Shown: positions 5,884-9,723 of the stretch, piece by piece
How the letters are laid out: each line of letters begins with the position of its first letter
Position numbering within the stretch: position 1 is the first letter of the stretch
Assembly: GCA_044359885.1 (NCBI GenBank)
Contig: JBIKLI010000153.1
Coordinates: 1-9,723, forward strand
Direction: 5' to 3'
Source of the DNA: CAIOSQ01 sp044359885
GTDB lineage: Bacteria; Pseudomonadota; Alphaproteobacteria; CACIAM-22H2
DNA: 9,723 bases
Program-made: the position numbers and the translations under genes
The notes under the pieces: generated by a model
What the model was told of the DNA's origin: nothing
Databases searched by the model: none
The model's input: only the letters and a program-made list of their open reading frames with translations

Positions 5884-7083
5884 ATGCTTCTCGGCGGCGT
5901 TCGCGTCCTCAGCCTCTGCCACTATCTGCAGGGTCCCGCCGCCGCGCAGTATCTCGCGGACATGGGCGCCGACGTGGTCAAGGTCGAGCCGATCGCCGGC
6001 GCCTATGAGCGCCGCTGGTCGGGCGCGCGCGTCTTCGTCGGCGAGGTCAGCGGCTTCTATCTCTGCGCCAATCGCAACAAGCAGGCCCTGGCGCTGGACC
6101 TGAAATCGCCGCGCGGGCGCGACATCTTCCTGCGCCTGGCGGCGAAGGCCGACGTCGTGATGGAGAATTTCCGGCCCGGCACCGTCGACCGGCTGGGGAT
6201 CGGCTATGCCGCGCTGCGCGACGCGAAGCCCGACATCGTCTTCGCGTCGGCGACCGGCTTCGGACCCGACGGCCCCTATGCCGAGCTGCCGGGACAGGAT
6301 CTGCTGATCCAGGCGCGCACCGGCCTGGTCGCGGCGACCGCCGGCCAGCGCGACGGCATCCTGCCCGCGGCCGCCGGCTGCGCCGCCGTCGACCAGCACG
6401 GCGCGGCGCTGTTCGCGATGGGCATCGCCGCGGCGCTCTATCGCAAGGCCACGACCGGCCGGGGAACGCGCGTCGAATCGAGCCTGTTCAACGCCGGCGT
6501 CGACCTGCAGCAGGAATCGATCGCCAACTACCTCAACGGCGCGAAGACGCCCGCGGTGTTCGACCGCGACCCGCATCTGGGCACCTGGTTCCACGAGGCG
6601 CCCTACGGCATCTACCGCACCGCCGACGGCCACCACATCGCGATGTCGCTCAACGCGCTGCCGAAGCTGCGCGCCGCGCTGGCGACGGCCGGCGTCGCGG
6701 CGCTCGATTTCGGCGACGCCCCGCCCGACCCGCATGCCGACCGCGACCGCATCGCCGCGTCCGTCGCCGCGGCGATCGGCGCGCTGAGCTTCGCGGCCGC
6801 CGACGCCGCCTTCGCGGCGGCGGGCATCTGGTATGCCCCGGTGCGCAACTACACCGACCTCGCCGGCGACCCGCAGGCGATCCACAATCGCGTGTTCGAG
6901 AAGATCCGGGTCTCCGGACAGGACGCGGTGGTGATCAACCATCCCAATCGCTACGACGGCCAGGTTCCCCCCATCCGGCGCGTCGCCGAACGCCCTGGCG
7001 AGGACACGCGCGCGGTGCTCGCCGCCTATGGCTTCGCCGCGGACGAGATCGACGCGCTGCACGCCGACGGGATCGTGGCGTGA
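5884..7083 (+). CDS. CaiB/BaiF family (family III) CoA-transferase
   Basis: This is a 399-residue family III CoA-transferase, which moves CoA between two carboxylic acids, typically from a dicarboxyl-CoA to the acid being activated. Hallmarks are the N-terminal GVRVLSLCHYLQGPAAAQYLADMGADVVKVEP region (5-36, in adjoining stretches), NRNKQALALDLK (63-74), the VVMENFRPGT motif (91-100), ATGFGPDGPY (123-132) and TTGRGTRVESSLF. The catalytic aspartate is D170 in AAVDQHGAALF, matching the family's Asp that forms the glutamyl/aspartyl-CoA intermediate. Length is normal. The ATG at 5884 has no convincing Shine-Dalgarno, but the next in-frame ATG (residue 27) would remove the conserved N-terminus. It is the first gene of the plus-strand operon and overlaps the SDR gene by 4 bases. 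CoA donor and acceptor cannot be deduced. A racemase of the same fold is possible but less likely. Confidence 0.93.
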   Translation: MLLGGVRVLSLCHYLQGPAAAQYLADMGADVVKVEPIAGAYERRWSGARVFVGEVSGFYLCANRNKQALALDLKSPRGRDIFLRLAAKADVVMENFRPGTVDRLGIGYAALRDAKPDIVFASATGFGPDGPYAELPGQDLLIQARTGLVAATAGQRDGILPAAAGCAAVDQHGAALFAMGIAAALYRKATTGRGTRVESSLFNAGVDLQQESIANYLNGAKTPAVFDRDPHLGTWFHEAPYGIYRTADGHHIAMSLNALPKLRAALATAGVAALDFGDAPPDPHADRDRIAASVAAAIGALSFAAADAAFAAAGIWYAPVRNYTDLAGDPQAIHNRVFEKIRVSGQDAVVINHPNRYDGQVPPIRRVAERPGEDTRAVLAAYGFAADEIDALHADGIVA

Positions 7084-7871
7084 GCGCGGCCGGGACGTCC
7101 CCGACCGCGCCCGTCGCGCTGATCACCGGCGCGCGGCGCGGCCTGGGGGCCGCCGCGGCGCTGGCGCTGGCCGGAGCCGGCTTCCGGATCGTCGCCAACG
7201 ACATCGCCGAGGACGCGCCGGCCGGGCAGCTGATGGACGAGCTGGCGCGGCGCGGGACCGCGGCGCGGTTCCTGCGCCACGACATCGCCGACACCGACGG
7301 GCATGCGCGCTTCGTCGCGGACGCGGCCGCGTGTTTCGGCCGCCTCGACTGTCTCGTCAACAACGCCGGCATCCAGGTGGCACGGCGGGTCCCGATCCTG
7401 GAGATCGACCCGGCGGAATTCGACCGCGTCCTCGACGTCAACCTGCGCGGCACGTTCTTCCTGACCCAGCAGGTGGCGCGCTGGATGGTCGCCAACCCGG
7501 CCGGCGCCGGCGCGCCGCGGCGCTCGATCATCACCATCACCTCGGCCAACGCCGCCCTCGCCTCGGTCGACAAGGCCGCCTATTGCGTCTCCAAATCGGC
7601 GCTGTCGATGATGTCCAAGCTCTACGCGCTGGAACTGGGGCGACACGCGATCGCGGTGTTCGAGATCCGCCCCGGGCTGATGCTGACCGAGATGACGGCC
7701 GGGGTGCGCGAGAAATACGCCGGCTACGTCGCCGCCAACGCGGTGTTCGGGCGCTGGGGCGAACCCGACGAGGTCGGCCGCGCCGTGGCCGCGCTCGCGG
7801 GCGGCGCGATCCCCTACGCAACCGGAGAGGTCGTCAATGTCGACGGCGGGCTCCACATCCAGCGGCAGTGA
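7080..7871 (+). CDS. Short-chain dehydrogenase/reductase (SDR), classical type
   Basis: This is a 263-residue NAD(P)-dependent oxidoreductase of the classical SDR family, acting on an alcohol or ketone. The cofactor motif TGARRGLG is at 16-23, NNAG at 93-96, and the catalytic tetrad is N120, S154, Y167 and K171 (YCVSK), all with correct spacing. D40 at the end of the second strand (IVANDI) favours NAD over NADP, suggesting the oxidative direction. The PG motif and the C-terminal GEVVNVDGGLH are typical of FabG-like members. The GTG start at 7080 overlaps the CoA-transferase stop in the sequence GTGA, implying translational coupling. Context suggests it oxidises a hydroxylated acid or hydroxyacyl-CoA in the same pathway, possibly the product of the MaoC hydratase. 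FabG-like annotation would be generic, and substrate specificity is unknown. Confidence 0.93.
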   Translation: MSAAGTSPTAPVALITGARRGLGAAAALALAGAGFRIVANDIAEDAPAGQLMDELARRGTAARFLRHDIADTDGHARFVADAAACFGRLDCLVNNAGIQVARRVPILEIDPAEFDRVLDVNLRGTFFLTQQVARWMVANPAGAGAPRRSIITITSANAALASVDKAAYCVSKSALSMMSKLYALELGRHAIAVFEIRPGLMLTEMTAGVREKYAGYVAANAVFGRWGEPDEVGRAVAALAGGAIPYATGEVVNVDGGLHIQRQ

Positions 7872-7882
7872 CGGGTGACGCG

Positions 7883-8335
7883 ATGAACGATTTCTACCTC
7901 GCGCCCGGCGACAGCGTGCGCTTCGCCAAGACCGTCGGCGAATCGGACGTCTATCTGTTCGCGGGCATCACCGGCGATCTGGCGCCGGTCCATGTCGACC
8001 AGCAGTACATGTCGCGCTCCGCCTATGGCCAGCGCATCGCCCATGGGGCGCTGCTGGTCGGATTCATCTCCACGACCTCGACGATGATGGTGGCCCGCGC
8101 GCGCGACTGCGGGGTCGCGGGCGAGACGCCGGTCTCGCTCGGCTTCGACCGCATCCGCTTCGTGGCGCCGGTGTTCTTCGGCGACACGATCACCATCACC
8201 TACACCGTCGCCGCCGTCGACACGCAGCGCCGGCGCGCGACCGCCGAGATCGTCGGCGTCAACCAGCGCGGCGAGACGGTCGTCGTCGCGACCAACATCC
8301 TGAAATGGGTCCGCGCCGCGGAGGCGGCCCCGTGA
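7883..8335 (+). CDS. MaoC-like (R)-specific enoyl-CoA hydratase family protein
   Basis: This is a 150-residue single-hotdog MaoC-type dehydratase, similar in size to PhaJ-like (R)-enoyl-CoA hydratases, which add water to trans-2-enoyl-CoA. The hydratase-2 motif is seen as FAGITGDLAPVHVD (26-39), with catalytic D32 and H37. The usual Asn of G-D-x-N-P-x-H is Ala34 here. The downstream helix AYGQRIAHGALLVGFIS (47-63) is also characteristic, as is the VRFVAPVFFGDTIT-like strand region in the second half. The ATG at 7883 lies 11 bases after the SDR stop and is preceded by GGGTGA. The gene overlaps the GMC gene by 4 bases. In the operon it would hydrate the CoA thioester made by the CaiB-type enzyme, or dehydrate a hydroxyacyl-CoA. 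Members of this family can also be non-catalytic or act on other thioesters. Confidence 0.9.
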   Translation: MNDFYLAPGDSVRFAKTVGESDVYLFAGITGDLAPVHVDQQYMSRSAYGQRIAHGALLVGFISTTSTMMVARARDCGVAGETPVSLGFDRIRFVAPVFFGDTITITYTVAAVDTQRRRATAEIVGVNQRGETVVVATNILKWVRAAEAAP

Positions 8336-9723
8336 CGCCCGTCGCGGACGGGAACGAGGCCGATTTCGTCGTCGTCGGCGGCGGCTCGGCGGGCTGCGTT
8401 GTGGCGAACCGGCTGAGCGCCGAGCCCGGGCATCGCGTGATCCTGGCCGAGGCGGGACCGCCCGACCGCAGCCTCTACATCCATCTGCCGGTCACCTACT
8501 ACAAGACGACGGGACCGCGCTTCACCTGGGGCTTCCGCACCGTGCCCCAGGTCCACCAGGGCGGCATCGCGACGCCCTTCGCCCAGGCGCGCGTGCTGGG
8601 CGGCGGCAGCTCGATCAACGCCCAGGTCTACATGCGCGGCACGCCCCAGGACTACGACCACTGGCGCGACGCGCATGGCTGCGCGGGCTGGGGCTACGAC
8701 GACATGCTGCCCTATTTCCTGCGCAGCGAGGACAACGAGAGCCTCGCCGGCCCGCTGCACGGTCAGGGCGGTCCGCTCAAGGTCTCGAACCAGTCCTATA
8801 CCCATCCCCTGACCCATGCCTGGCTCAAGGCGTGCCAGCAGGCGGGGCTGCCCTATACGCACGACTTCAATTCGCCGGCCCGCGCCGGATGCGGCCTGTA
8901 TCAGGTGACCAACCGCGCGGGAAGGCGGGCCAGCGCCGCCGTCTGCTATCTCGACCCGGTGCGCCGGCGCCCCAATCTGCGGATCGTCACCAGCGCCCGG
9001 GCGACGCGGATCCTGATCGAGGACGGACGCGCCGCGGGGGTCGAGATCGACCGCGACGGGCGGCGCGAGATCCTGCGCGCCCGGCGCGGCGTGGTGCTGG
9101 CGGCGGGCGCGATCGGCACGCCGCATCTGCTGCTGCTGTCGGGGATCGGGCCGGCCGCGCAGCTGCGCGCGGCGGGCTGCGCGGTGATCCGCGATCTGCC
9201 CGAGGTCGGCCGCAACCTGCAGGACCATCTCGACGTCTTCCTGATCTACCGGCTGCGCGGACCGGACAGCTACGACCGCTACAGGAAGCTGGCGCCGCAG
9301 CTCTGGGCGGGGCTGCAATACGCCCTGTTCCGGTCCGGACCGGTGACGTCCAACGTGGTCGAGGGCGGCGCGTTCTGGACCATCGATCCGGCCGAACCCC
9401 AGCCCGATGTCCAGTTCCACTTCCTGGCCGGGGCCGGCGTCGAAGCCGGCATCCCCGGCGTGCCCGGCGGCAATGGCTGCACGCTCAACGCCTATCTGAC
9501 ACGGCCGAAATCGCGCGGCAGCGTCCGGATCGCCTCGCCCGACCCCTTCGCCCCGCCGCTGATCGACCCCAACTACCTGTCCGCGCCGGAGGACCTAGCC
9601 CGGACGGTGGACAGCGTGCGGCTGGGCCGAAGGATGATGGCGCAGCCCGCGCTGGCACCCTTCCTGGCCGGGGAACATTTCCCCGGCGACGCGTCGTCCA
9701 GCCAGGCGGATCTCGAACAATTC
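8332..9723 (+). CDS. GMC family FAD-dependent oxidoreductase (choline dehydrogenase-like), 3' end outside window
   Basis: This is a flavin-dependent alcohol dehydrogenase or oxidase of the glucose-methanol-choline family, oxidising a primary alcohol (or similar) to an aldehyde. 464 codons are in the window without a stop; family members are usually about 530-560 residues. The FAD-binding Rossmann motif VVVGGGSAGCVVANRLS is at 13-29. The first GMC signature is around ARVLGGGSSINAQVYMRG (86-103). The second is GAIGTPHLLLLSGIG (259-273), followed by LPEVGRNLQDHL. The start is the GTG at 8332, which overlaps the MaoC stop as GTGA and places the FAD motif at the expected distance. There is no signal peptide, so it is cytoplasmic. 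The C-terminal catalytic His and His/Asn pair lie beyond the right edge and cannot be checked. It is clearly part of the same operon; the specific alcohol is unknown. Confidence 0.94.
   Translation, partial: MTPVADGNEADFVVVGGGSAGCVVANRLSAEPGHRVILAEAGPPDRSLYIHLPVTYYKTTGPRFTWGFRTVPQVHQGGIATPFAQARVLGGGSSINAQVYMRGTPQDYDHWRDAHGCAGWGYDDMLPYFLRSEDNESLAGPLHGQGGPLKVSNQSYTHPLTHAWLKACQQAGLPYTHDFNSPARAGCGLYQVTNRAGRRASAAVCYLDPVRRRPNLRIVTSARATRILIEDGRAAGVEIDRDGRREILRARRGVVLAAGAIGTPHLLLLSGIGPAAQLRAAGCAVIRDLPEVGRNLQDHLDVFLIYRLRGPDSYDRYRKLAPQLWAGLQYALFRSGPVTSNVVEGGAFWTIDPAEPQPDVQFHFLAGAGVEAGIPGVPGGNGCTLNAYLTRPKSRGSVRIASPDPFAPPLIDPNYLSAPEDLARTVDSVRLGRRMMAQPALAPFLAGEHFPGDASSSQADLEQF

Noticed and set aside
5794..7062. 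A 422-codon minus-strand open frame opposite the CoA-transferase gene.
   Set aside because: Composition is biased and no motif is visible, whereas the plus strand carries a full CaiB-family protein with its catalytic aspartate.
8200..9420. A 406-codon minus-strand open frame opposite the GMC and MaoC genes.
   Set aside because: It is a shadow of the GMC gene, which has both family signatures on the plus strand.
1..9723. Signs of mobile elements, phage genes, CRISPR repeats, tRNA or defence genes.
   Set aside because: None was found on either strand: all supported genes are transport, metabolic or regulatory, and no direct-repeat array, transposase or integrase is visible.

Overview
This is a high-GC window with GC-rich third codon positions, GTG starts and tightly packed, often overlapping genes. 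It holds a TRAP transporter, a CaiB-type CoA-transferase, a MaoC hydratase and an SDR. That profile fits a proteobacterium with a large catabolic repertoire, most likely an alphaproteobacterium. This is an inference from gene content and composition; there is no rRNA or marker gene to fix the taxon.

Left region (1-1783). A TRAP solute-binding protein gene on the minus strand (3' end outside the window) is divergent from a LysR-type regulator on the plus strand. The 128-bp gap between them holds a perfect 8-bp inverted repeat containing a T-N11-A core, a good candidate for the regulator's own site.

Middle region (1817-5699, minus strand). A second TRAP system is transcribed as dctP - HpcH/HpaI-family aldolase - dctQ - dctM. 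The aldolase sits between the binding-protein gene and the two membrane-subunit genes, so its substrate is probably the imported acid or a close derivative. A perfect 7-bp-stem hairpin lies between dctP and the aldolase gene.

Right region (5884-9723, plus strand). A divergent operon encodes a CaiB/BaiF family III CoA-transferase, an SDR oxidoreductase, a single-hotdog MaoC hydratase and a GMC flavin oxidoreductase that runs off the window. The genes overlap by 4 bp or are separated by 11 bp. The two operons share a 184-bp AT-richer divergent control region (5700-5883) with a perfect 13-bp palindrome.

Together, the middle and right operons look like one catabolic unit. Import of an organic acid would be followed by CoA activation (CaiB), hydration (MaoC), alcohol or ketone oxidation (SDR, GMC) and retro-aldol cleavage (HpcH/HpaI). 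The individual families are well known. The substrate and this exact combination are not something I can assign from the sequence. I see no mobile element, CRISPR array, tRNA or rRNA.
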